Source of the DNA: JADLEX01 sp964586775
Lineage (GTDB): Bacteria; Lernaellota; Lernaellaia; JACKCT01
Reading direction: 5' to 3'
Length of the DNA stretch: 45,352 nucleotides
Assembly (NCBI GenBank): GCA_964586775.1
Contig: CAZPJD010000278.1
Location: forward strand, 1 to 45,352
Of this stretch, positions 1 through 8,703 are shown one piece after another. How positions within the stretch are numbered: the stretch's first letter is position 1; each line of letters opens with the position of its first letter. The position numbers and the translations under genes were made by a program. The notes below the pieces were generated by a model. That model ran no database searches and had not been told where the DNA came from. It was given only the letters and a program-made list of their open reading frames with translations.

Positions 1-311
1 GTCAGGACCGCGGGCTCCAGCGGATGGGGAGATTTGGGGCGAGCCTTCCAAGTGAAATTGGCGCATTCACACGAGTAGGCCCGTGTCCAACCGCCCGGTC
101 GATACGAGTCGAATCCGCGCGCCAGCCCAAGAAGAGGATAGAGACTCTCAACGTAGTCGGCGGCGGATTTGTCGAGAGCGATACACACGACATCCATTGC
201 TCCAAATGCACTGAACACCAAGAGAGACGCGGGAATATCGCTGGAGAGGCACCACTCTTTTACTCGAGTATCCCGATTGTCCGAAACCGTGAAAAGCGCG
301 AGTTTGCCCAC
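1..311 (-). CDS. Hypothetical protein, partial (runs off the left edge)
   Basis: A leftward frame starts with GTG at 311 and stays open for 103 codons to the window edge. The start is chosen because AAGGAG lies just upstream (GTAAGGAGTCGAAGTG on the minus strand). The product begins VGKLALFTVSDNRDTRVKEW and is rich in aromatic residues and cysteine, with no signal peptide or membrane span visible. I do not recognise the family. It lies about 93 bp downstream of the small gene at 405-617 on the same strand, so the two are probably co-transcribed. Small unknown pairs of this kind are sometimes toxin/immunity or orphan accessory genes, but nothing here proves that. The amino-acid composition looks like real protein and the ribosome binding site is strong. 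Confidence 0.55.
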   Translation of the reverse strand, partial: MGKLALFTVSDNRDTRVKEWCLSSDIPASLLVFSAFGAMDVVCIALDKSAADYVESLYPLLGLARGFDSYRPGGWTRAYSCECANFTWKARPKSPHPLEPAVL

Positions 312-404
312 TTCGACTCCTTACAGATTGCGCCAACCCGATGACGAGATCCCGCGCTGACGACGCTTCACGTCGACCATTTTCAAGAGAAACGGGAAAG
401 GGTG

Positions 405-617
405 TTAGCGATCGTCGTCGTCGATGTTGATGACGTCCCAACCGCTGAGACCACCTCGGCTGCCGCCGATCCCGACCTTCGGAATGCTGGCGGCGAGCGT
501 CTGGGCGCGGTTCTTATCCGCCTGATCCGCGGGAATTCGCGCGAGGGCCTCGTGGAGATCCCAAAAGTAAGACTTGGTGGCGGGCTGTTTCTTCGGGCCT
601 TTTTGCCGAGCAACCAT
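405..617 (-). CDS. Small hypothetical protein, 70 aa
   Basis: This is a short leftward gene with an ATG start preceded by GGGGGTAGGTGA, which can serve as a ribosome binding site. The product begins MVARQKGPKKQPATKS, a basic, probably disordered stretch. A helix-forming middle follows (SYFWDLHEALARIPADQADK), then a Gly-rich segment and an acidic end with four aspartates. There is no signal peptide or membrane segment. I do not recognise the family. It is followed after about 93 bp by another unknown leftward gene that starts at 311. The near-consensus promoter at 946-973 points at this gene from about 320 bp upstream. Confidence 0.5.
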   Translation of the reverse strand: MVARQKGPKKQPATKSYFWDLHEALARIPADQADKNRAQTLAASIPKVGIGGSRGGLSGWDVINIDDDDR

Positions 618-945
618 TCACCTACCCCCGTGACACCGTGAATACGCAGATGCCCTGTCAGTCTCTCGGAGCACATCGCCCATCGTCCTCGACACCTCAT
701 CCGCTGCGCGCGAACGGACCATTACCGACCCGCGTCGGCGAAAATCCAAGGGCCAGAACGCTTGGTGGTTTTGCCAGCCCGAAGCGACGAAAGAATCTTC
801 TGACCGCGCGGGGCGAATGGTGTGGTCGCTGGACTTCAGAGCCGGAGACGGACCTCCCTGATGATCGCGTCGTCATTCGATTCGCGCCGAATCCGGAACT
901 GCCCAAATCGACCTCTCAGCTCCCCGTCTCCCAAAACGCATTTAA
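618..945. other. Untranslated stretch between promoter and the first leftward small gene
   Basis: About 330 bp separate the predicted transcription start near 939 from the ATG at 617. I see no convincing gene on either strand. The one short leftward frame (697-906) has an arginine- and serine-rich composition typical of a shadow frame and no good ribosome binding site. The stretch may be a long 5' leader or the remains of a decayed gene. I found no terminator or recognisable riboswitch in it. Confidence 0.4.
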
Positions 946-973
946 ATCATAAACGGAACAAGAGGGCTGTCAA
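946..973 (-). promoter_or_regulatory. Sigma-70-like promoter, leftward
   Basis: The minus strand reads TTGACA (968-973), a 16-bp spacer, then TATGAT (946-951). Both boxes are at or within one base of the sigma-70 consensus. It faces the two small genes that start at 617 and 311. Confidence 0.55.
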
Positions 974-1064
974 CACTCACTTTCACAGCCACTCAACGGG
1001 AAAACACCACGTCGAACAAGCAGTATCTGTTGTCAGTTTTGCATCGAAAGTCACTGCTCGTCGT

Positions 1065-2570
1065 TCACTCCGTCCATCCCGCTTCGCCGTTCTCGCGCAG
1101 CAGGCACCACGACCCGTGGGTGGTGACGGGCGAATAGACGCGGCCGAAGAGTTCTGTGTCCTCGCAAAAACGCACCGGCGCGCTCGTCAGGAACGTCGGA
1201 TCGTGGCGCGTGGCGAGCACCAGCGTCGGTCGCCACTCGGCGAAGATGCGCGCGACGGAATCCGCGTCGGCCGCCTCGCCGCGCCGGTACTCGGGCACGC
1301 GGAAGTGATGCCAGTCGAAGCCGCTCTCGACGGCGATGAGCGGGTGGCTCTCCTTGCCCAAAAACACGCGGTCGCCTTCGCTCATGGCGACGTGCAGCCG
1401 CCGCGCGATCTCGAACGACTCGTCGAAGAAGTGCGTCTCCTGCTCGACGTGCTCGAAATAAAACAGCGAGCTCGCCGAAAGCGCGAGCGCCATCGTCACC
1501 GCCGCGACGGGCGCGAGACGAGCGGGGCGGACCTTTCGTCGCGTTGCGTCGGCGAGCATCGCCGCGATGGGCGGGAACGAGAGCGCAACGAGAAAGGTGG
1601 CATAGCGGTGCAGCTCGGGCGCCATGGCCGCGCGCAGCGCCTGGATCTCGACCACCGCGAAATAGTACGTGTAGAGGATGGCGGCGAATCGCGCGCGCCC
1701 GGTGACGAGGGCGTACACGACGCCGAGCACCGCCGCGCCGAAAAGCCACCGGCCCTCGATGCGCGCCAGCGCCTGCACCCACAGCAGCGCGCGCTCGTCC
1801 CACGGCGTCACCGCCGCGTTGATGGACGTGGTCGCCGCGCTGACGAGCACGAAGTTGAGTGGGTGCCCCGAGACCTTCCACGTCACCGCCATGTGGACGA
1901 TCGGGAAGACCGCGAGCATCGCGCCCGTCGCCGTCGCGCGGGCGAAACCCCGCCGCGCGAGCAGCCAGATCGGCCACAGCGGCAGGAACATCCACACCTC
2001 GTAGCGCAGCGCCCCCGCCGCCGACGCGCACGCGGCGAAAAGCATCGCGTCGCGCCAGCGCCACGCCTCGCGCCGGTCGATCATCCGCGCAAAGAGCGCG
2101 AGCGCGCACGTGAGGAAAAACAGGCACGGCCCCTCGGCCAGCGTGTTGACGCCGACGATGACGAGCAGCGACGAGAGCGCGGCGAGCGCCATGGCGGCGA
2201 GCGCGGCGGCCTCGCCCGCGATGCGCCGCACCAGCGCGTGCAGCGGGAAGAACGTCGCCAGCGCGAGCAGCAGCGTGACGATTCGGTTGGGCATGGCCGC
2301 GTGGCCGAAAAGCTTCGCCGTCGGCCAGAAGAGCAGCATGTGCAGCGGGCCGAAGTTGGTGTCGGGATAGAGGTTGTCGTTGGCGATCCACTGCATGAAG
2401 AGCTGGAGCTTGGAATACTCCTCGCCCTCGGTGGACATGATGTTGGGGAAGTGCAGCAGCGCGACGAGCCGCGCCGCCGCCGCAATCGCCAGCAGCGCGA
2501 AAAACGCCGCGCCGTAGCGCGTTTTCCCTGTGTCGGCCGTAATCGCGTCGGTCAAGTTCGCGCCCATCAT
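1065..2570 (-). CDS. GT-C family glycosyltransferase (GT39/ArnT-like), copy 2
   Basis: This is a polytopic membrane protein of 501 residues with many hydrophobic segments. Its likely job is to transfer a sugar from a polyprenyl-phosphate donor to a lipid or protein acceptor on the periplasmic face of the inner membrane. After the first span comes an acidic loop (STEGEEYSK) and then YPDTNFGPLH; acidic residues in this first loop are the catalytic feature of GT39/ArnT-type enzymes. The protein aligns along its length with the upstream neighbour at 2567-4126, which has ESEPYSK and YPDTNFGPLH at the same places. The start is taken at the ATG at 2570 because the upstream stop overlaps it (ATGATG); the frame stays open further upstream, but that would run deep into the neighbour. 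Substrate and acceptor cannot be told from sequence. Confidence 0.75.
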   Translation of the reverse strand: MMGANLTDAITADTGKTRYGAAFFALLAIAAAARLVALLHFPNIMSTEGEEYSKLQLFMQWIANDNLYPDTNFGPLHMLLFWPTAKLFGHAAMPNRIVTLLLALATFFPLHALVRRIAGEAAALAAMALAALSSLLVIVGVNTLAEGPCLFFLTCALALFARMIDRREAWRWRDAMLFAACASAAGALRYEVWMFLPLWPIWLLARRGFARATATGAMLAVFPIVHMAVTWKVSGHPLNFVLVSAATTSINAAVTPWDERALLWVQALARIEGRWLFGAAVLGVVYALVTGRARFAAILYTYYFAVVEIQALRAAMAPELHRYATFLVALSFPPIAAMLADATRRKVRPARLAPVAAVTMALALSASSLFYFEHVEQETHFFDESFEIARRLHVAMSEGDRVFLGKESHPLIAVESGFDWHHFRVPEYRRGEAADADSVARIFAEWRPTLVLATRHDPTFLTSAPVRFCEDTELFGRVYSPVTTHGSWCLLRENGEAGWTE

Positions 2571-4126
2571 GGCGCGACCTGAGGCGAAGCGGGATACGCG
2601 ATGCGAAAGATCGCAAAATCGCCCTTGCGCCACACGCGCGTCAGGCGTCGTCCGTCGATCTCGGCTTCGGCGTGCGTGGGCGCGATGGGGAATGCTTGAA
2701 TATTTCCCGCGGATTCGTAGTCGAGCACGAGCCACGCGGGGCGCTCGCGCTCCATCAGTTCGTCATACGCGTCGCGGTTGTAGAGCTTGATGTCGCGGCC
2801 CCAATCCACCTCGCGGCCGTCGAGGTAGGCGAGCGGATGAAAGCGTCGCGCGAGCTCGGCGTAGCGATCCCAGTCGGTGATCGGCTCGCCGACGTAATCG
2901 AGGTTCAGCATCTGCGCGGGGTTTTTACGGCTCTCGATGACGAAGACGGGATGAAAGCGCTTGTCGAGCAGTACGCGCTCGTCGTTGTCCACATGCTCGC
3001 GCAGCCAGGCGCTCGCCTCGAAGACCTCGGGCGGCAGGGCGTTGTCGATCGACTGCGTATACGCCCACGCGAGATTGGCGGGGGTGACCAGCGCGATGAT
3101 GGCGGCCGTCATCGCGCCCGCCCGCTCGGCGGACACGCGCCGCGCCAGCGCCCAGATCGCCGCCGCCGCGAAGGGGATCAGCAGCGCGGCGATGATGATC
3201 GCGTAACGCAGTAGCGACGGGTCCATCAGGCCCTTGAGCGTGCGCACGCTCATGAACAGATACGGAAACGCGAAGAGCGCCGCGACCGTGCCGCCGCGCC
3301 GTTCTAGCGCCGCCCACACCACGCCCGCGGGCGCGAGCAACGCCACGGCGGGCGCGAGCACTTGCCAGAAACACACGAACCAGCCCGTCGCGCGATACGA
3401 CAGCGGCATCTGCGGCAGATAAAGCGCGAAGGTGCGCGCCGAGGTCTTGCCGAACGAGACCGGGTCGCCCGTGATTTTCCAGCAGATGAACATGTGCACG
3501 AGCGGGAAGATCGCCAGCAGCGCGCCGTAGCCGACGGCCCGCGCGACACCGCGCCGCAGCGCGAGCAGCGCGAAGACGGGATAAAAGAGCCAGCTCTCGA
3601 AACGCAGCATCGAGCCCGCCGTCAGCGCCGCCGCCGAGAGCGCGAGCCACCCGAACGAGCGGCCCTCGCGCTCGTCGTGAATCAAAAACGCCGCGAGACC
3701 GATGATGAAACACAGCGTGTAGGGCGATTCGGCGAGGCTGGTCGCGCTCGCCCGCACGTGCAGGGGATACGAGGCGAACAGCGCCGCCGCCGCGAGGCCG
3801 ATGCGATCGCCGAAGGGCCGGCGCATCGCCGCGAAGAAGACCGGGATCGTCGCCGCGCCGCACACCACCGAGAGCGCTCGGATCGGCGTGACCTTGTCCT
3901 CGAAAGCCCACGCGACGAGCCAGATGAGCCACGTGTGCAGCGGGCCGAAGTTGGTGTCGGGATAGGGTTTGCCGAGCGCGAGCCACGTGTATACGAGATT
4001 GATCTTGGAATAGGGCTCGGATTCCCACGAGAAAGAATTGTCGAAGGCAAAAAAGAACCACAGCCGGACGCCGAGGCCCAGCGCCGTGAGCCCTGCGAGC
4101 GCGAACGCGATGCGCCGCCGCTCCAC
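2567..4126 (-). CDS. GT-C family glycosyltransferase (GT39/ArnT-like), copy 1
   Basis: This is a 519-residue polytopic membrane protein and a paralogue of the next gene. The N-terminus (ERRRIAFALAGLTALGLGV) is a first membrane span. An extracytoplasmic loop with the acidic motif WESEPYSK and then YPDTNFGPLH follows, and about ten further hydrophobic segments come after. A C-terminal soluble part of about 150 residues (from about residue 370) holds DKRFHPVFVIES, where the paralogue has GKESHPLIAVES. The GTG start at 4126 has AGGGGG seven bases upstream, and that site overlaps the stop region of the DUF192 gene. The gene overlaps the downstream copy by 4 bp. By family it should be a polyprenyl-phosphate-sugar-dependent glycosyltransferase. 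The acceptor is unknown. Confidence 0.78.
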   Translation of the reverse strand: MERRRIAFALAGLTALGLGVRLWFFFAFDNSFSWESEPYSKINLVYTWLALGKPYPDTNFGPLHTWLIWLVAWAFEDKVTPIRALSVVCGAATIPVFFAAMRRPFGDRIGLAAAALFASYPLHVRASATSLAESPYTLCFIIGLAAFLIHDEREGRSFGWLALSAAALTAGSMLRFESWLFYPVFALLALRRGVARAVGYGALLAIFPLVHMFICWKITGDPVSFGKTSARTFALYLPQMPLSYRATGWFVCFWQVLAPAVALLAPAGVVWAALERRGGTVAALFAFPYLFMSVRTLKGLMDPSLLRYAIIIAALLIPFAAAAIWALARRVSAERAGAMTAAIIALVTPANLAWAYTQSIDNALPPEVFEASAWLREHVDNDERVLLDKRFHPVFVIESRKNPAQMLNLDYVGEPITDWDRYAELARRFHPLAYLDGREVDWGRDIKLYNRDAYDELMERERPAWLVLDYESAGNIQAFPIAPTHAEAEIDGRRLTRVWRKGDFAIFRIAYPASPQVAP

Positions 4127-4135
4127 TCGGACCCC

Positions 4136-4600
4136 CTAGCGCCCGGCAAACGCCGAGACGTCGATCCGGTCTCCCACGCGCGCCCCCGCTCCGGCGAACC
4201 AGCCGCGATTCGCCTCGATCACGTAACGCACCGGAACGTCCGGCTCGTGGTGCGTCTCGGTGAGCGGCTCCATGTCGGCGATCTTCACGATCGTACCGTC
4301 TTCGGCCACGAACGCCGTGGAAAGCGGGATCAACGTGTTCTTCATCCAAAAACGCACCCGCTTGGGCTTGGCGTAGATGAAGATCATGCCGTGGTCGGCG
4401 GCCATCTCCTTGCGATTCATCAGGCCGACGCGCTGCTGCTCGCCGGTGATCGCCACCTCGACCGTCAGCGTCTTCGCGCCGATCTTCATCGGCACGACGG
4501 GCAGGCCCGTGTTGAGGTCGATCGCGTGCGCCGCCAGCGCCACGGCGAGGGCCGCCGCGACGAGCGCGAGAATCGAAAGCGGGCGACGCGTGCGAAACAT
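4136..4600 (-). CDS. DUF192 family exported protein
   Basis: This is a 154-residue protein with an N-terminal signal sequence (FRTRRPLSILALVAAALAVA, likely cut after AHA), followed by a DUF192 domain. The family signature is visible: TVEVAITGEQQRVGLMNRKE, then HGMIFIYAKPKRVRFWMKNT, then IPLSTAFV and a final segment around YVIEANRGWF. DUF192 proteins are small, usually exported beta-rich proteins of unknown biochemical role. The start is placed at the ATG at 4600, with GGGGAG at a proper distance; the GTG two codons upstream would sit directly on that site. It is the first gene of a leftward operon with the two glycosyltransferases, nine bases before the next start. Confidence 0.85.
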   Translation of the reverse strand: MFRTRRPLSILALVAAALAVALAAHAIDLNTGLPVVPMKIGAKTLTVEVAITGEQQRVGLMNRKEMAADHGMIFIYAKPKRVRFWMKNTLIPLSTAFVAEDGTIVKIADMEPLTETHHEPDVPVRYVIEANRGWFAGAGARVGDRIDVSAFAGR

Positions 4601-4779
4601 GGCCACTCCCCGTGCGGAAAGGGCATGCTAGGCGAATCCCCGGGGCGATTCAATTGCGTGGTCGCCTTGCCGCCGCCGCCGCGTCGCGCTAATGATCGGT
4701 CGGCGTCGGGGGAGACCCGCCCGGGCGGATCGGCGTCGTGATTCCTTCGCTCGAAAACCATCATGCAGGGAGCCTCGTC

Positions 4780-6921
4780 ATGGCAAAAGCGGCCGCGCGC
4801 AAGGGCAAGAGCGCATCCTCTCGAACTCCGAAACTCAAAACTTTCGATTTCGCGGGGCTGATGGGCATCGAGCGTATCTCGGCCCCGGCGGTGTCGCCCG
4901 ACGGACGACGCGTCGCCTTTGTCGTCTCGAAACCCGACGCCGCCGAGAACAAGGTCCGCCACCAGATCCGCGCGCTCGACCTGCGTTCGCGGGAGATCGA
5001 AACGCTCACGCCCGGCCCGGGCAATCACACCGCCCCGGCGTGGTCGCCCGACGGCAAATGGCTCGCCTTCGTTTCGGATCGCGACGACCAGCACGGCGCG
5101 CAGCTCTGGCTGCTGCCCACGGGGGGCGGAGAGGCGCGGCGCGTGACGAGTGGCTGGGGCGGGGTCGGCACGCCCATTTTCGCGCCCGATTCGCGCCGCG
5201 TGCTGTTTTCGCGCGAGGTGGTGGTGAGCGCCGATTACGACCCCAAGGCCGACAAGTCCACGCCCGCCGGCGAAGAGCCCGCGCGCGCCAAGGTCATGGG
5301 CCTCGTCAACGAAAAGTCGAGCGCCCGCGTCATCGACGATCTTCTGTTCCGTCCCTGGGATCGCTGGCGCGACCGCAAGCGCTCGCATCTGTTCATCGTC
5401 GACGTCGTGACCGGCAAGATGAACGATGTGACGCCGGGCGACCGCGACACGCCGCAGGTGTCGCTGGGCACCGAGCGCGACTTCGCGTGGCACCCCAACG
5501 GCCGCGAGATCGCCTACGTCACAAACCCCGACAAGGTGGTGACGCGCTCGACCAACAACTCGGTCTATCGCCTCGCGGTCAAAGGCATCGCCGCGGCGGG
5601 CGAGCCCGTGCGCGTGTCGAATACCGACGCGTGCGACGTGCACCCGCGCTACAGCCCCGACGGCAAAAAGCTCTTCTATTTGGGCATGACGATTCCGGGG
5701 TACGAGGCCGACCGGCTGCGCATGAAAGTTTACGACCTGGCGAGCGGCCAAACGCGGGTGTATCTGGAGAAATTCGAGCGCAGCCCGATGGCGTTCGAGT
5801 TCGTGGACGACGACGACGAAAACGCCGTGATGTTTCTCGCCGAGGATTTCGGCCGAAAGACGGTCTACATTCTCAACCTCGACACCGCGCAGGTCCGCCA
5901 GCTCACGCACGGCACCTTCAACGGCCTGATCCGCGCGATCCCCACGTCGGACATGATGCTCGTGACGCGCGAGACCGCGTGCGATCCGCCGGACTTTTAT
6001 CTCTTCGCGCCGGGGTGGGGCATCACGCCGATCACCAAACCCGGCCCCGCACCCGAGGGAACGCTCCCCGACGCCGGGGCAAGCGTGCGCCGCCTGACGC
6101 ACTTCGGCGACGCGGCGAAGTCGTACGCGCGAAATAGCGCCGAGGAGTTCTGGTACGCGGGAGCGGGCGGCGACCCGGTGCACGGTTTCATCATCAAGCC
6201 CGCCGGATTCAAGCCCGGGAAAAAGTACCCACTCATGCTGTTGATTCACGGTGGGCCGCAGGGCGCGTTCGCCGATCACTGGCACTGGCGCTGGAACTAC
6301 CAGATGTTTTCGGCGAGCGGCGCGGTGGTCGCGTTCTTCAATCCGCGCGGCTCGACCGGCTACGGCGACAAGTTCAAGGAGCAGATCTCCGCGGACTGGG
6401 GCGGGCGCTGCTACGACGACATCATGAAGGGCGTCGATCACCTGCTCGCAACGTATCCGTTCATCGACCCCAAGCGCATGGGCGCGGCGGGGGCGAGCTT
6501 CGGCGGGTTCATGATCAACTGGATCCTCGGCCACACCGACCGCTTCAAGGCGCTCGTCTGCCACGACGGCGTGTTTTTCGCCGAGACGATGGCCTACACC
6601 ACCGACGAGCTGTGGTTCGACGAATATGAGCACGCGGGCCTGCCCCACGTGAACCGCAAGGCTTACGAAAAATACAGCGCGCACCGCCACGTGGCGAATT
6701 TCAAGACGCCCACGCTGGTGGTGCACGGCGCGCGCGATTATCGCTGCCCCGAGAGCGAGGGCATCGGCGTGTTCACCGCGCTGCAGGTGATGGGCGTGCC
6801 GTCGCGTTTCGTGTACTTCGAGGACGAAGGCCACTGGATCCTCAAGCCCGCCAACGCGCAGGTGTGGTATCACGAGGTCGTGGGTTGGCTCGCGAAGTGG
6901 CTCGGCCTCGGCGCACGATGA
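4780..6921 (+). CDS. S9 family serine peptidase (acylaminoacyl/dipeptidyl peptidase type)
   Basis: This is a 713-residue protein of the prolyl oligopeptidase family. The N-terminal two thirds form a beta-propeller with TolB/WD-like repeats (VSPDGRRVAFV, WSPDGKWLAFVSD, YSPDGKKLFYL). The C-terminal alpha/beta hydrolase starts near residue 480 and carries GGPQG (oxyanion region), the nucleophile elbow GASFGG with Ser573, Asp653 in HGARDYRCP and His685 in DEGHW, so the catalytic triad is complete. Such enzymes cleave short peptides, often N-acylated or with small N-terminal blocks. No signal peptide is seen; the first 25 residues are Lys/Ala/Ser-rich, so the enzyme is probably cytoplasmic. The ATG at 4780 is chosen because AGGGAG lies seven bases upstream. 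It is followed by pepD in the same direction, which suggests a shared peptide-degradation role. Confidence 0.92.
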   Translation: MAKAAARKGKSASSRTPKLKTFDFAGLMGIERISAPAVSPDGRRVAFVVSKPDAAENKVRHQIRALDLRSREIETLTPGPGNHTAPAWSPDGKWLAFVSDRDDQHGAQLWLLPTGGGEARRVTSGWGGVGTPIFAPDSRRVLFSREVVVSADYDPKADKSTPAGEEPARAKVMGLVNEKSSARVIDDLLFRPWDRWRDRKRSHLFIVDVVTGKMNDVTPGDRDTPQVSLGTERDFAWHPNGREIAYVTNPDKVVTRSTNNSVYRLAVKGIAAAGEPVRVSNTDACDVHPRYSPDGKKLFYLGMTIPGYEADRLRMKVYDLASGQTRVYLEKFERSPMAFEFVDDDDENAVMFLAEDFGRKTVYILNLDTAQVRQLTHGTFNGLIRAIPTSDMMLVTRETACDPPDFYLFAPGWGITPITKPGPAPEGTLPDAGASVRRLTHFGDAAKSYARNSAEEFWYAGAGGDPVHGFIIKPAGFKPGKKYPLMLLIHGGPQGAFADHWHWRWNYQMFSASGAVVAFFNPRGSTGYGDKFKEQISADWGGRCYDDIMKGVDHLLATYPFIDPKRMGAAGASFGGFMINWILGHTDRFKALVCHDGVFFAETMAYTTDELWFDEYEHAGLPHVNRKAYEKYSAHRHVANFKTPTLVVHGARDYRCPESEGIGVFTALQVMGVPSRFVYFEDEGHWILKPANAQVWYHEVVGWLAKWLGLGAR

Positions 6922-6930
6922 GCGGGGAGG

Positions 6931-7004
6931 CCCTCACCCCTTTCCCCTCTCCCGCCCGGCGGGAGAGGGGTGCCCCGAGCTTGTCGAGGGGCGGGGTGAG
7001 GGGA
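6931..7004. repeat. Palindromic intergenic repeat (REP-like)
   Basis: CCCTCACCCC (6931-6940) pairs with GGGGTGAGGGG (6993-7003). Inside it, CCCCTCTCCCGCC and GGCGGGAGAGGGG form a second strong hairpin (6944-6970), and CCCCGAGCTTGTCGAGGGG is a third, imperfect one. Extragenic palindromes of this general look are usually present in many copies in GC-rich genomes. This one lies between two same-strand genes. Confidence 0.6.
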
Positions 7005-7044
7005 GCGAGCATGCGGACCATTGAATCGATTGCAGGAGGGCTTC

Positions 7045-8505
7045 ATGTCTGACGCCATTGCCGGTCTCGAACCCAAACTCGTATGGGAAATCTTCGCGGG
7101 CATCGCCGCCGTGCCGCGCCCGTCGAAGCACGAAGAGAAGATCATCGCGCACATCGACACGCTCGCCAAAAGCCGGGGCTTTGTCGTCGATCAGGATCTC
7201 ACCGCCAACCTGGTGATCCGCGTTCCCGCGACGCCGGGCTACGAGAACGCCCCGGTCGTGGTGATGCAGGGCCATGTGGATATGGTCTGCGAGAAGAACT
7301 CCGACGTCGATTTCGACTTTATGACCGAGGGCATCCGCCTGCGCCGCGATGGCGACTGGCTTCGCGGCACGGGCACCACGCTCGGCGCGGACAATGGTCT
7401 GGGCGTCGCGATGTCGCTCGCCGCCGCGATGGACCCGTCGGTCGTGCACGGCCCGCTCGAAATCCTGCTCACGGTGGACGAGGAGACGGGCCTGACCGGC
7501 GCGATGTACCTGTCGAACGAACTCATCACCGGCCGCATTCTGGTGAACCTCGACTCCGAGGAAACGGGCATCGTGTACATGGGCTGCGCCGGCGGCGCGG
7601 GCGTGTCGGCGCACCTGCCGCTGCGCTGGACCGACGCCAAGGACACGCACGTCGGCGCGCGGCTCGTCGTGCGCGGCCTGCGCGGCGGGCACTCGGGCGG
7701 CAACATCCACGAGAACCGCGCGAACGCCGTGAAGATCCTCGTGCGCACGCTCAAGGCCCTCACACCGCACCACATCCACATCGCGGCGATGCAGGGCGGC
7801 GACAAGCACAACGCCATCCCGCGCGAGGCGTTCGCGGTGATGTCGCTGCCGGAGAAGGCGTTCGAGAAGGCGGCGGCCACCGTGGCCGAGTGCCACGCGG
7901 CGTTCGCGCAGGAATTCCCCCGCGATCCCGACTTCGTCATGGAGCTCGTCGCCGCGGATCGCCCCGTGCGCGTGCTCGACGCCGAAACGCAGGTCGCCGC
8001 GCTCGCCATGCTGTTGGGGTTCCCCAACGGCGTGCTCGCCATGAGTCAGGACCTGCCGAACCTCGTCGAGACCTCGACCAATCTCGCGTCGATCAAGATC
8101 GAGGGCGATGCCCTCGCCGCGCACAACAGCCCGCGCTCGTCGAACGCAACGGCGATTCGCGGCGTGATCGAGCAGATCGACGCGGTGGCGCGGCTCGCCG
8201 GCGCGGTGACCGACGTGCGCGATCCCTATCCCGGCTGGCAGCCCAATCCCGATTCGCGCATCCTGCGTTTGGTGGAAACGGTGCACGAGGAGGTCTTCGG
8301 CAAAAAGCCCGAGCGCAAGGCGATCCACGCCGGGCTCGAATGCGGGATCATCGGCGAAAAATTCCCGGGTATGGACATGGTGTCGTTCGGCCCCGACATC
8401 CAGGGCGCGCACTCGCCGGACGAGCGCGCATACATCCCCGCCGTTGCCGTGTCGTGGAAGCTGCTCGCCGCCGTGCTCGAAGCCGTGGCGAAGGGAAGGT
8501 ATTAG
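7045..8505 (+). CDS. pepD: Aminoacyl-histidine dipeptidase PepD (M20 family)
   Basis: This is a 486-residue cytoplasmic metallodipeptidase, very close to the usual PepD length of about 485. It hydrolyses Xaa-His and a range of other dipeptides using two zinc ions. The metal and catalytic residues are in place: His77 and Asp79 (GHVDM), bridging Asp116 (GADNGLG), Glu146-Glu147 (TVDEETG), Asp170 (NLDSEE) and the C-terminal His456 (GAHSPDE). GGHSGGNIHENRANA marks the lid/dimerisation domain. The ATG at 7045 follows a strong AGGAGGG four bases away. A hairpin with a T-run follows the stop. The gene sits downstream of an S9 peptidase on the same strand, with a palindromic repeat between them. Confidence 0.93.
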   Translation: MSDAIAGLEPKLVWEIFAGIAAVPRPSKHEEKIIAHIDTLAKSRGFVVDQDLTANLVIRVPATPGYENAPVVVMQGHVDMVCEKNSDVDFDFMTEGIRLRRDGDWLRGTGTTLGADNGLGVAMSLAAAMDPSVVHGPLEILLTVDEETGLTGAMYLSNELITGRILVNLDSEETGIVYMGCAGGAGVSAHLPLRWTDAKDTHVGARLVVRGLRGGHSGGNIHENRANAVKILVRTLKALTPHHIHIAAMQGGDKHNAIPREAFAVMSLPEKAFEKAAATVAECHAAFAQEFPRDPDFVMELVAADRPVRVLDAETQVAALAMLLGFPNGVLAMSQDLPNLVETSTNLASIKIEGDALAAHNSPRSSNATAIRGVIEQIDAVARLAGAVTDVRDPYPGWQPNPDSRILRLVETVHEEVFGKKPERKAIHAGLECGIIGEKFPGMDMVSFGPDIQGAHSPDERAYIPAVAVSWKLLAAVLEAVAKGRY

Positions 8506-8527
8506 AGCGGCAGGGCCGCTGGTTTTT
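8506..8527 (+). terminator. Rho-independent terminator after pepD
   Basis: AGCGGC (8506-8511) and GCCGCT (8515-8520) form a hairpin followed by GGTTTTT. It lies directly behind the pepD stop codon. Confidence 0.6.
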
Positions 8528-8626
8528 GGTTCTTGGTCCGGCGAGCACTGTCACGTCGCGCGGCGCAGCCGATTCTGGTGCGCTCGAATTTGAGTGCTTC
8601 TGTCGCGGACTCTCGGCGCAAAATTT

Positions 8627-8655
8627 TTGTGCTCGCGACGCGGGATTGTGATATC
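8627..8655 (+). promoter_or_regulatory. Possible promoter for the lipoprotein gene at 8704
   Basis: TTGTGC (8627-8632), a 17-bp spacer and GATATC (8650-8655) lie about 50 bp before the start codon. The match to consensus is only moderate. Confidence 0.3.
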
Positions 8656-8703
8656 CTCATTTCGTCAATTCACGCCCCTTGATTGCGGATGGGGGGGTCA
8701 TAC

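Noticed and set aside
697..906. Short leftward frame of 69 codons in the long leader
   Set aside because: Composition typical of a chance frame, no ribosome binding site and no recognisable domain.
822..2582. Long plus-strand frame opposite the second glycosyltransferase
   Set aside because: Arg-rich shadow; the glycosyltransferase on the minus strand is a clear paralogue of its neighbour.
4486..6873. Long minus-strand frame opposite the S9 peptidase
   Set aside because: Antisense shadow with an Arg/His-rich composition; the plus strand encodes a complete catalytic triad.
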